Shown: piece after piece, positions 9,045 to 21,798 of the stretch
Layout of the letters: every line of letters begins with the position of its first letter
How positions within the stretch are numbered: the first letter of the stretch is position 1
NCBI RefSeq assembly: GCF_000244755.1
Contig: NZ_AHOO02000005.1
Span: 744,001-808,000, forward strand
Reading direction: 5' to 3'
Length of the DNA: 64,000 nucleotides
Source of the DNA: Leptospira licerasiae serovar Varillal str. VAR 010
GTDB taxonomy: Bacteria; Spirochaetota; Leptospiria; Leptospirales; Leptospiraceae
Program-made: the position numbers and the translations under genes
The notes under the pieces: generated by a model
What the model was told of the DNA's origin: nothing
Seen by the model: only the letters and a program-made list of their open reading frames with translations
The model's database searches: none

Positions 9045-10625
9045 TTATAATTTTCCTGGCCAGCTTAACTTATCAGCTAAAGCCCTAAGAATGAGAATTA
9101 AAGCATAAGTATCCATCTTGCAATAAGCGATTAGGTCGGACTCCACTCTTCTTTTCTCTTGCTCAGATACAATCTCAGTCTTGATCCTTAAGAATTCGGA
9201 GTTAGCGATATGACCCGCGTTGATCGTAAGTTCTTTGTAATTCGCACCGGTAAGAACCGGGAGAACCACCTTTAAAGAAGTGGTTCCTTCTTGTGCGGGA
9301 TGATAATAGTCATAATCCCAAAACGGTTTTGCTAGATCCGAGAAATCATGTTCTATGGATTGGAACCATTCCTTAAACTTCGGATAAGCTTGGACGGATT
9401 CTTTCAGACAACGTTTTTCAAAACTATCATTGAATGCAAGAATGGTCCCCCCCGGCTTGATATGGGAAGAAAGTGATTCCAAGATCCCGAGTCTTGGGTC
9501 ATTATCGTGATCATCCAAATAGATATGTTCTTCCGGTTCTTCATTTAGATCTTTTCGGATTATATGCAAAGAATATAAAAAAGGAACATGCTGAAAGGGA
9601 TGTGTATCCTTATATACCGGAACCGGGGGATTGATCGTTTCAAAGTCCAAACAATATAAAGGAAATTTTAAATGATTTAGATAAGATAGAAGAGCATCCC
9701 TGTCCAAATATTCTTTTCCTGTTTTTACGGCTTCTACTTGTATTCTTTGACGATGGGTAAATTCGGAATCAGGTTCGACTTCGGAGAGGTTTCGAATACC
9801 TTGGTTCCAAAGTGTAAGTGTGAGTTCTTTTCCTTCTCTCAGAGTAAATAGGTCTCCAGGAGGAGAATCGGAATAACAGGATTCAGGATGTATACAATTT
9901 CTGGGATGCTCGCAATGTTTGGAGAAGGTGATGGAAGGAATTTTATCATTTTCTAATACTTCAAGAAGTTTGTAAGCCTTCTCTTTTGTATCTTCTAAAT
10001 TTGCTAAAGTTTCCTTGCTACAATCCTTTTTGTGAAACAATCGATCCGGATCTATTTCAGCTCCGGTATACGAATAATCCGAATTTACCGTCCATACTTG
10101 GGTAGAACTTACTTTGTATCCCGCTTCTTCCAAAACCATTCTGATAAAAGAAAGTTCCGAGATATGTGTCCTTTTGGCGGAAGAAGACGCTTTGATAATA
10201 ATGACTTTCCAACCTTCTTCTCCTGGAATTAGAAAGTCGGCCCTTGTATCGAAAAATTTTGTCCTGACACAAGCACCTTTGGTCGGTTGTCGTGAATCCA
10301 AATAAGATCTGGTCTTAGCGTCTTTGTATCCGGCATGTTTTGCATCAGGGAATAAATTGCCTGCAATATCTTTAAGTAAGGATTTTTGTTTGGGGGAAAT
10401 GAACTGATTGGAAATATCGAACTCGGAATGAGGCTCTTTTAGAAATTTCCAAAATTGTAATTCACAATGTTGTCCCGTTTGGAAAGCGGATCTTCCTAAG
10501 AGGGGAAGTTCTTTTTCCCTATAGGGAGCAAGAACGTCGAATAAAAGTTTTCGTCTGAGTGATTCCGGAAAGAGAAAAGACAACCGCCGAATCGAGGTTC
10601 TTATTAATTTAGGAACCGAATCCAT
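9045..10625 (-). CDS. DUF2779 protein: Cas4/RecB-like nuclease domain plus DEDD exonuclease-like domain
   Basis: A 526-residue protein. The N-terminal half resembles RecB/Cas4-type nucleases with an iron-sulfur cluster: an early cysteine (GQHCELQFWKFL) and a later group (CEHPRNCIHPESC, about residues 240-255). The family's ExK triad appears broken: TRADFL is present, but the expected glutamate before KASSS (about residue 143) is isoleucine. The C-terminal DUF2779 domain has DEDD-type exonuclease motifs, LDFET (about residue 325), AFNDSFEK and YCKMDTYA, which look intact. A role in nucleic-acid processing is inferred; substrate and pathway are unknown. It follows the FabD-like gene by 48 bases and may be cotranscribed. 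Confidence 0.75.
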   Translation of the reverse strand: MDSVPKLIRTSIRRLSFLFPESLRRKLLFDVLAPYREKELPLLGRSAFQTGQHCELQFWKFLKEPHSEFDISNQFISPKQKSLLKDIAGNLFPDAKHAGYKDAKTRSYLDSRQPTKGACVRTKFFDTRADFLIPGEEGWKVIIIKASSSAKRTHISELSFIRMVLEEAGYKVSSTQVWTVNSDYSYTGAEIDPDRLFHKKDCSKETLANLEDTKEKAYKLLEVLENDKIPSITFSKHCEHPRNCIHPESCYSDSPPGDLFTLREGKELTLTLWNQGIRNLSEVEPDSEFTHRQRIQVEAVKTGKEYLDRDALLSYLNHLKFPLYCLDFETINPPVPVYKDTHPFQHVPFLYSLHIIRKDLNEEPEEHIYLDDHDNDPRLGILESLSSHIKPGGTILAFNDSFEKRCLKESVQAYPKFKEWFQSIEHDFSDLAKPFWDYDYYHPAQEGTTSLKVVLPVLTGANYKELTINAGHIANSEFLRIKTEIVSEQEKRRVESDLIAYCKMDTYALILILRALADKLSWPGKL

Positions 10626-10673
10626 GGCGGAGTCTTTTCTTGTCCGAAGGGAGAATTCCCTAGATCGGAAAGT

Positions 10674-11831
10674 TTAAGCCAGAAGTACCTTAATGTCTTT
10701 CGGGCTGGATGCGCTATAAATTTTGTTCTCAGAAGTTCCCAAGTTTGCTTGGGTTAGTTTTTGAGAAACGACGCTCGGTCCAAAATCGATACCGACTAAC
10801 TTAGGGGTTTTTACGAAGGTGGTAGTCGCTTTGTCCCAATAAAGAGCTTTGATCAAAACTTCTCTGAATAGAGGTAAGCTGATGTCCGCTTCGTTTTGGT
10901 AGTTCCTTCCGTCAAAGATGGAATAAACAGGGATTTTTAGATCGGAACCTTTATAGCTGAATCCAATCCTTTCCATATCTTTTGGAACGGTCTTTTCAGT
11001 TTCGTCCATGATAGGGCAATGAAAAGGTGCAGTAGTTCTTAAGTAGACGAATTTTACTTTTTTCTCATCCATCTCCGCTTTGAATTTTTTGCGGAAAGAA
11101 AGAAGAGCCTCCGGAGTTCCGGAAACGATATTTGAATCAGGAGTGTTGAATAGAGAAACATAAATCGCTTTTGTTCCGCTCAGTCCAAGTTCCGTATTCG
11201 TTTGTTGAACTCTTTCAGAAAGTTCAGCTGCGCTGTAACCGATTACCGCAACCATTGGAGCAGGTTGTTTGTCACCGATCTCTTCGTTACCTTTTAGAAC
11301 TTCTTCGGAAGGATTATAAACTCCGAAAAGTTCCTGAGCGCGATATCCGAGATAAAGAACGAATTTCAGGAATTTTGCGTATTCTTTGTAGAAGTCTGCG
11401 CCTTCTTTTCCGAGCGCGATCAATACTGCCGGAATGATCCCTTGGCTATGGCCGGTTGCTCCTACTGCGTTTGCAATAAGTTCGGAAGTGGCGAAACCTT
11501 TATTAACTAAAGAGACGTAATTTGCCGTTTGTGTGAGGAAGATACCTACGATGGAAACGGTAGCGCTGCAGAGATAATTTTCATCCGGAGCAGATTCAGG
11601 GTTTTTGATCCAGGATTCGAAATCATATCCTTGGGAGATGATTTCCTTTTTTAAACTAGGAACTTCTTCCGCTAGAGTTTTGAAAGCAGTATCAAATAAT
11701 TCTTTTAAAGAAGGATCTGTTTCGTAAAGTTTAGAAAGTTCCTTCAACCAAGGAGATCCCTGGCCCCCAAATTGCAAAAATAGTTTATTGCCTTGAGCTT
11801 TTGCTTCGTTCAAAAAGTTTGCTACTGCCAT
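10674..11831 (-). CDS. FabD-like acyltransferase (malonyl-CoA:ACP transacylase fold)
   Basis: A 385-residue protein, clearly longer than the roughly 310 residues of housekeeping FabD. Near the start it has the acyltransferase signature [15 protein letters not shown]. The nucleophile motif GHSQG is near residue 127, and the catalytic histidine probably lies in [10 protein letters not shown] (about residue 272). The fold transfers malonyl or related acyl groups from CoA to acyl carrier protein. No ketosynthase or ACP gene is beside it, so it is either a second FabD or part of a specialised lipid route. A GAACG-N2-CGTTC palindrome lies about 100 bases upstream, a motif also found before the beta-oxidation operon. 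Confidence 0.75.
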   Translation of the reverse strand: MAVANFLNEAKAQGNKLFLQFGGQGSPWLKELSKLYETDPSLKELFDTAFKTLAEEVPSLKKEIISQGYDFESWIKNPESAPDENYLCSATVSIVGIFLTQTANYVSLVNKGFATSELIANAVGATGHSQGIIPAVLIALGKEGADFYKEYAKFLKFVLYLGYRAQELFGVYNPSEEVLKGNEEIGDKQPAPMVAVIGYSAAELSERVQQTNTELGLSGTKAIYVSLFNTPDSNIVSGTPEALLSFRKKFKAEMDEKKVKFVYLRTTAPFHCPIMDETEKTVPKDMERIGFSYKGSDLKIPVYSIFDGRNYQNEADISLPLFREVLIKALYWDKATTTFVKTPKLVGIDFGPSVVSQKLTQANLGTSENKIYSASSPKDIKVLLA

Positions 11832-11932
11832 ACATTGCCTTGTTATAAGTCGTTAGAAGATGCTTTTCTTTCCAGCCTTGGGTTCGCAATTCTTTTTTAA
11901 AGAGCTTTTTCGTCCTTAATGGCGTTCGTAAA

Positions 11933-11944
11933 GAACGACCGTTC
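11933..11944. promoter_or_regulatory. Palindromic operator-like site GAACG-AC-CGTTC
   Basis: A perfect five-base inverted repeat, GAACGACCGTTC, in the gap between the FabD-like gene (leftward) and the ABC operon (rightward). An extra half-site CGTTC lies at 11923-11927. On the other strand it reads GAACGGTCGTTC, matching 11 of 12 bases of the site at 27915-27926. The form resembles operators of TetR-type regulators. The rest of the 276-base gap holds only a TTGACC at 12015 with a poor -10. Confidence 0.45.
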
Positions 11945-12107
11945 CATTGAATATATGATTATTCCCTTGAAATCTCCCAAAACCTTATGGTTCGGTCCTT
12001 CTCCGGGAAAATGATTGACCTAGTCGGGTCCGCATGAGGTTATTCTTTCCAAAACCCTTCTAATTAGAAATATCTTCTAATCTCCGGTACACGGGACAGA
12101 AAACAAT

Positions 12108-13040
12108 ATGATAAAAGTAAGGAATCTTTCCAAATTTTACGGAGAGAAATTGGCCATTGATCGTCTGAATTTCGAACTCAAAGAGGGAGAAATCGTAGGA
12201 TTGCTTGGTCTTAATGGTGCAGGAAAAACGACTACGATCCGGATACTCACAGGTTACCTGATGGCAACCGACGGATTATGCGAGTTCAACGGACTGAATA
12301 CATTCGAACATCCTATCGATGTAAAGAAGAAGATCGGTTATCTTCCGGAGACTCCTCCTCTTTATCCGGAATTGACTGTGACTGAATATCTTACTTTTGC
12401 AGCTAGGATTAAACAGATCTCAGAAGAGGATATTTCTTCCGAACTGAATAGAGTTTTAAATCTTACCGATCTTACTCAAGTAAAAGATAAGGTGATCGAA
12501 ACTCTTTCTCTTGGTTTCAGAAAGAGGGTAGGGATCGCTCAGGCTATTTTAGGAAATCCTGAAATTATCATTATGGATGAACCTATATCCGGCTTGGATC
12601 CGAAACAAATAGTAGAAATTCGTAATTTAATTCACGGCTTGAAGGAAAAACATACGATCCTTCTTTCCAGTCATATTCTTCCTGAAGTCTACAAAACCTG
12701 TAATCGATTCCTCTTCTTACATAAAGGAAGATTGGTTTACCAATGTGATCGCCAGGAATTGGAAAGAGAGATGGAAAATCTTTCCGGTCTGGAAGTGACC
12801 TTATCCGGAAAATCCAGATCGGAAACCGAATCTTATCTGAATGGGATTGCGAACAAATCGGGTGCGACATTCAAATTTGTGGGGGAAGATTCGGTAGGTT
12901 CTACTTTTCTTGTGAACGCTTCCTCCGAGAGGAAGTTTAAAGAAGAATTATATTCCGGAATTTCTTCCTCCGGTATCCTGCCTGAATTTATTCGTAAGCA
13001 GGATGTGACTCTAGAACAAATCTTTATGAACAAGGTTTAA
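12108..13040 (+). CDS. ABC exporter ATPase, GldA-like
   Basis: A 310-residue ATPase with Walker [11 protein letters not shown] (about residue 35), a variant signature [10 protein letters not shown] (about residue 133), Walker B IIMDEP, and the switch histidine in LLSSHIL. A C-terminal extension of about 90 residues follows the nucleotide-binding domain, as in the CcmA/NosF/GldA drug- and polysaccharide-exporter branch. It heads a tight rightward run: the permease begins 3 bases after its stop. With the next three genes it makes a Gld-type exporter of unknown substrate. Leptospires do not glide by the Bacteroidetes mechanism, so a gliding role should not be assumed. Confidence 0.88.
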   Translation: MIKVRNLSKFYGEKLAIDRLNFELKEGEIVGLLGLNGAGKTTTIRILTGYLMATDGLCEFNGLNTFEHPIDVKKKIGYLPETPPLYPELTVTEYLTFAARIKQISEEDISSELNRVLNLTDLTQVKDKVIETLSLGFRKRVGIAQAILGNPEIIIMDEPISGLDPKQIVEIRNLIHGLKEKHTILLSSHILPEVYKTCNRFLFLHKGRLVYQCDRQELEREMENLSGLEVTLSGKSRSETESYLNGIANKSGATFKFVGEDSVGSTFLVNASSERKFKEELYSGISSSGILPEFIRKQDVTLEQIFMNKV

Positions 13041-13043
13041 TTC

Positions 13044-15695
<2,652 letters not shown>

Positions 15696-15706
<11 letters not shown>

Positions 15707-16808
15707 ACTCTATCTACTCGCCGTAGCAGTTGTTTTACTTTTTCTGGCCTTCTTCCTTTTGGAAAAAACAAAAGAAGATGCAACTGAGATAGAATACTGG
15801 AAACTTTCCTTAGATCGTATCGAGTATTATCCTCCCAGTGAACAATGGGTGGAAAGGACCGGAGATAAATTTTATTCTAAACCCTTTACGATCTCAGTAA
15901 AGGAAGGGATCAAGAAGGGAGAAAAATTTTTTACGGTCCTGAACAAAGACTCTGAAACCGGAAAGGATATAGAATACGAAGGCGGTTATAATTCCGAGAA
16001 TACTGTCAGGGATTTCGGAACTTATAGAGTAAAAGGAACGGAAGAAATTTTAGAAGGGATTCAGATCAAGGAATCCTTACAAGTAGGAGAAGATTCTCCT
16101 AAGTTGGTTTTTTATTCCGGAAATATTTCCAAAACTTTGAGGATCGGTAAAAAACATTCTTTGGGTTCTACTCGAGTGATCTTGCATGAAGGACCGGTCC
16201 GCAATATTCTTACATCTTCTTCTTATCTATTCGATAGATTCCAAAAAGGTCCTCAGGACTTCCGTCAGAAGAGTATCCTGACTTTGAACAAAGAATATGT
16301 AAAAGAAATTTCTTATATAGATGAAAATGGGACTTCTATCAAAATAGATAATACACCTTTCGAATCTAATAGTATTAAAAAGAATTTTTGGCGTAGACTT
16401 TCCGGAGAGATTATCCTGCTGGAACCGAAGTTGGGAGAGGATCTCTACCGATACATGACCGGTTTGAAGGTAGAAACTTTCCCGGACGACGAGAATGGTG
16501 CGGGTTTCGGCATTGGCAATATCCTGGCTCCTAGTGTCGAGAAGTCCGAATTTTCGTTAGCAAGCGTAAAGGTTTTGATTTCAGATGGGAACGAGATCGT
16601 TTATCGGTTCCATAAAGAAACAAGCATAGGAGATAAAAAACTGACTCCTGTGATCAGAATTATAAATTCTAATTTTAAAGAACCTCCTGTTTATGTAGTA
16701 GCAAATGCGTTTACTCAGATCCAAGCTGCGGCAAAGGCGATCAAAGATGCAAAGGCAATCGTAAAACCTGATAAGTCTAGATCTGGAAATACTTCTCGGA
16801 AAAAATAA
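15696..16808 (+). CDS. DUF4340-type membrane-anchored protein
   Basis: A 370-residue protein with one N-terminal membrane anchor (LYLLAVAVVLLFLAFFLLE) and a large, charged extracytoplasmic domain of repeating beta-strand character. DUF4340 proteins often sit directly after GldG-like genes, as here, where the start overlaps the GldG-like stop by 11 bases. It is probably a component of the same envelope complex. No catalytic motif was seen. The C-terminus is basic and low-complexity (KPDKSRSGNTSRKK). Function unknown. Confidence 0.75.
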
Positions 16809-17437
16809 TGTTTTTGATCACACCGAATTCGGAACTCACAGAAGTAGAAAAGTCGAAACTTTCTCTCTTAGAGAAAATTTTCAGGGCTCCAACGGAAGCT
16901 TTCGACCTATATCTCAGAAATCCTTCTCTTGGTAGAAAAGAACTATTAAGATTACATTATGCACTTTGGGCGCTCGCTCCGATTTTCAAAATTGCCGGTA
17001 ACCTGATCAAGATCATTCTGGATCTGGTCTCTGGAGACGAGGTTGATTTTAATCCGTTCTCCGGAGTCGTTACTTCTTTGATCATCTATCCTGTTCTACT
17101 TTTGGTAGTGTCGCAGTATGATGTTGTCCGAGTATTTTATAGAAAAGTGGATCGTACAAAAGGCGAGAATTATCCGGCTGCGGATGTCTTGACTCTCGCA
17201 TTCTTAGCATTCTCCTCTTCTTCCGTGTTTTGGATCTTACCAGGTCCGATCAATTTTGGACTGATAGGGATCTCATTTTTGTATTCCGTATATCTTTCCT
17301 TTATAGGAATGAAGAGAGTAAGCGGAGTAGATACTAAGGAAATACTGATATTCTTTCTTTTTGGAACCGCTTATCTTTTAAGTATTTCTTTGATTTTCGT
17401 ATTCATTTATAATATTATTAGGACTTTATTAAATTGA
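16808..17437 (+). CDS. Yip1-like integral membrane protein
   Basis: A 209-residue protein with about five hydrophobic segments after a short cytosolic N-terminus containing [14 protein letters not shown], compatible with the YIP1 family. Its ATG shares the last A of the preceding TAA stop, so it is coupled to the DUF4340 gene. Its own stop overlaps the TTG start of mpl. Function is unknown; position suggests it belongs to the exporter operon. Confidence 0.65.
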   Translation: MFLITPNSELTEVEKSKLSLLEKIFRAPTEAFDLYLRNPSLGRKELLRLHYALWALAPIFKIAGNLIKIILDLVSGDEVDFNPFSGVVTSLIIYPVLLLVVSQYDVVRVFYRKVDRTKGENYPAADVLTLAFLAFSSSSVFWILPGPINFGLIGISFLYSVYLSFIGMKRVSGVDTKEILIFFLFGTAYLLSISLIFVFIYNIIRTLLN

Positions 17438-18830
17438 AAATCCATCTGATAGGGATAGGCGGGATCGCAATGGGAAACCTGGCTTCTATGTTGAGAAGCT
17501 TAGGTCACGAAGTTTCCGGCTCCGACGCCGGAGTATATCCTCCAATGTCCGATAAACTCAAGGAGTGGGGGATCCCTTATTCGGAAGGTTTCGATGCCGA
17601 GAGAGTCAAGGGTAAAGATCTGATTGTAGTCGGAAACGCCATCTCTCGAGGAAATCCAGAAGTAGAAGAAGTCCTAAATACCGGATTGGAATATGTTTCC
17701 ATGTCCGCCGCTTTAGAAAGATATATTCTTGCAGGGAAAAAGGTAGTAGTAGTTGCGGGGACTCACGGAAAGACCACGACTACATTCTTAATCCATCATA
17801 TATTGAAAGAAACAGGACTAAATCCTGGATTGTTCGTAGGTGGAATTCGTAAGGATGGATTTCCCGGTTTCGAGTTTACAAACGGAAATTATTTCGTAAT
17901 CGAAGGAGATGAGTATGATACCGCATTCTTCGACAAAGCATCTAAGTTCTTACATTATAGACCTACTTATGCAGTATTGAACGCGTTAGATTTTGATCAT
18001 GCGGATATCTTTAAAGATATAGGTGAGATTGAAACAATGTTCTCCAGATTATTAAGACTTGTGCCCGGGAACGGAAAAGTATATTACTGGGCAGGGGCCG
18101 CCAACTTAAAAAGGATTTGTGGAGAAGCATCCAAATTCGTAAAATCGGAAGCATTCGAATTTAATAAAAAAGATTCGATTCTCACATGGAAGAAGGGAGA
18201 ATTATATAGCGGGCAACGACTTCTTCGTCCCGGATTTTTCGGAAATCATAATTACAGAAACGCAGAAGTCGCTCTCAGGGTCTGCGAAGAGATATTAAAT
18301 AAAGAGAATGTTCCTAAAGCTAGGGAAAAATTACTAGATGCTTTAGAATCCTTCCCAGGTGTAAAACGTAGACAAGAGATCTTATTCGAGTCTGCGAAAA
18401 GTATCCTGATCGAGGATTTCGCCCATCATCCTGTGGCTGTCGAAGAAACGATCCGCTCTGTAAAACAGAGATTTCCTGGCTTTAAGATTATAAGTTTATT
18501 CGAGCCAAGAAGCGCCACTTCTCATCGAAACGTTTTTCAAAAGGAATATTCCTTTGCGTTTAAAGGCTCTGCTGTGACCATGATTACCGAAATTTATAAT
18601 CTCAAAAAGGTCTCCAAGGATAGCCGTTTGGATGTGAAAAAATTGATCCTGAAACTTCCGAAACATTCAGGCACCCTTCCATTTTATTGCAAGGATCCCA
18701 AGGATCTGGTCCAGAAAGTTCGGAAAATCCTTCCCCAATTCGAGAAGGATAAAATCCTGATCCTAGCGATGTCCAATGGGGCTTTTGGCGGAATTTATCC
18801 TTCTTTGAAGGAACTGGTCGGATCTAGAAA

Positions 18831-18834
<4 letters not shown>
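17434..18834 (+). CDS. mpl: UDP-N-acetylmuramate:L-Ala-gamma-D-Glu-meso-DAP ligase
   Basis: A 466-residue Mur ligase-family enzyme with an N-terminal Rossmann segment ([17 protein letters not shown]), the Mpl-typical [10 protein letters not shown] near residue 30, and the ATP-binding loop [10 protein letters not shown] (about residue 110). Mpl attaches recycled murein tripeptide to UDP-MurNAc. The YPPMS segment and the [10 protein letters not shown] stretch favour Mpl over MurC. The start is TTG at 17434, overlapping the previous stop as TTGA. It sits between the exporter genes and pheS, with the pheS ATG overlapping its TGA. Confidence 0.88.
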
Positions 18835-20283
<1,449 letters not shown>

Positions 20284-20322
20284 ATTCTCCGCTTTTATAA
20301 TCCTCCCTCAAAACCTAGGTGA

Positions 20323-20784
20323 TCAACCTTCTCCCATCGGAAGTTCTAAAGGTTTTCCTGTTTCCGCTAAACTTTTGATAGAAGATAAAACTCTTGCCCA
20401 ACCTCCGTCAGCAGAACGTTCGTAGGAAGGATCTCCTTCTTTAATTTGATCGTTCACTAGTTTTAATCTGGTTAACTTACCATAAGGTTCCAAAGTATAA
20501 ATTGTCCTGGACTCAAAGTTTTTGTAATGTTCTCCGTATACGGAACCAACTAATAGGGTCATGGATAGAATTTTGTTTGGAACGATCTCCAAAATTTTTC
20601 CTTCTACATGGACTGTTCTGTCTCCGGAAGGTCCAGGGCCGATGTAGGCGTAATTACTTCCTGTTTTGAAATCCGATTCGATCCCGCAACCATGGAAAAT
20701 TTTGCTACTCTTTTCATTAGAAACTAGAATGTCCCAAACTTGTTCCGGGCTTGCTGCTATATAAATTTCATATTTGATTTCCAT
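20323..20784 (-). CDS. SRPBCC/AHSA1-family protein
   Basis: I take the ATG at 20784, eight bases after AAGGA on the minus strand, giving 153 residues beginning MEIKYEIYIAASPEQVWDIL, a textbook start of the START/Bet v1-like SRPBCC fold. A longer frame to 20955 adds 57 unconserved-looking residues and would run into the divergent regulator gene. These proteins bind hydrophobic ligands or act as Aha1-like factors; the ligand is unknown. It is divergent from an AraC regulator, which is a plausible controller. Confidence 0.75.
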   Translation of the reverse strand: MEIKYEIYIAASPEQVWDILVSNEKSSKIFHGCGIESDFKTGSNYAYIGPGPSGDRTVHVEGKILEIVPNKILSMTLLVGSVYGEHYKNFESRTIYTLEPYGKLTRLKLVNDQIKEGDPSYERSADGGWARVLSSIKSLAETGKPLELPMGEG

Positions 20785-20920
20785 ATTTATATCCTTAACT
20801 AGATCCGATCGATCTTCTCCTTCGTTTTTGTAATCAGAAGAATAGCAGAGCACTAAACAAAAAGATTGTAAAAACGCGACAAACTCGGAGAATTTGGAAG
20901 AAATAATCCAGGGTCCTATC

Positions 20921-21718
20921 TTGAAAACAGACTTAAACAAACCCAAAGGGATCATAAAGTCCTTCGCAGGAGAGAATTGGAGTTTAACTAGAAGCGCTCC
21001 TTCTCAGGGATTAAGTTTTTTTGTAGAACATTATTGGTCAGTGCGTTGGGATATGAGAGAAGTAGGACCAAAGGTACAAGAAAATCTTCCTCATCCTTCC
21101 GTTCATTTGGTTTTCGAAAAGAATAACACTAAAATTTTCGGAGTGGTTAGTGGTAGGTTCGCGCAAAGGTTAGAAGGAGAAGGTCGCGTATTCGGAATAA
21201 AATTCAGGCCCGGTGCATTCTATCCCTTTTATAAAAGATCGCTTTCTGAGATCACTGATAGAACAATTCGGATTGAAGAAGTTTTTGGAACTCCAACAGA
21301 ACCTTTAGAAAGAGAAGTATTCGAATTAGAGTCTGAATCCGATCTTGTACAATTTGCAGAAAACTTTTTATACGAAAGACTTCCGGAAGAAGATGAAACA
21401 ATCACTTGGATCAACGATCTGACTGAAAAAGTTTCTAACGATAGATCTATCTTAAAAGTAGAAGATATGGTCAAACTTTCAGGAATGAATAAACGATCTT
21501 TACAACGTATCTTTAATCAATATGTGGGAGTCGGTCCTAAATGGGTGATCAATCGTTATAGAATGTTCGAGATCTTAGATCGAATTACCAAAGATACAGA
21601 CTGGGTCGAGTTAGCATTGGAGTTAGGATATTTCGATCAGGCTCATTTTATAAAAGATTTCAAAAGAATGGTGGGTAAAAGTCCGGAAGAATATTCCAAA
21701 AGTATTCCGGAATCTTAA
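20921..21718 (+). CDS. AraC-family transcriptional regulator
   Basis: About 265 residues. The C-terminal third holds two helix-turn-helix units: SILKVEDMVKLSGMNKRSLQ and WVELALELGYFDQAHFIKDF, the latter ending in the family signature GKSPEEY. The N-terminal part (SLSFFVEHYWSVRW-like, then HPSVHLVFEK and FGIKFRPGAF) matches the DUF6597-type sensory domain. No ATG is available. Two in-frame TTG codons compete: 20894, with GGAG only three bases away, and 20921, with AGGG at normal distance; I chose the latter. It is divergent from the SRPBCC gene, its likely target. The inducer is unknown. Confidence 0.82.
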   Translation: MKTDLNKPKGIIKSFAGENWSLTRSAPSQGLSFFVEHYWSVRWDMREVGPKVQENLPHPSVHLVFEKNNTKIFGVVSGRFAQRLEGEGRVFGIKFRPGAFYPFYKRSLSEITDRTIRIEEVFGTPTEPLEREVFELESESDLVQFAENFLYERLPEEDETITWINDLTEKVSNDRSILKVEDMVKLSGMNKRSLQRIFNQYVGVGPKWVINRYRMFEILDRITKDTDWVELALELGYFDQAHFIKDFKRMVGKSPEEYSKSIPES

Positions 21719-21763
21719 GTAGATCTGTAACCTGGGGGTACGTTGGAATTCCCACAGAGGCGA

Positions 21764-21798
21764 AATGCCAGGTCACTCCACACAGTTTACCTGGCATT
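21764..21798 (-). terminator. Hairpin across the ankyrin gene stop codon
   Basis: AATGCCAGGT (21764-21773) and ACCTGGCATT (21789-21798) form a perfect 10-bp stem with a 15-base loop that contains the stop of the ankyrin gene. There is no long T-run on either side, so it may be a weak terminator or an mRNA 3'-stabilising hairpin lying between convergent genes. Confidence 0.4.

Noticed and set aside
20785..20955. Longer N-terminus of the SRPBCC gene
   Set aside because: Would run into the start of the divergent AraC gene; the internal ATG has a good AAGGA and gives the family's normal start.
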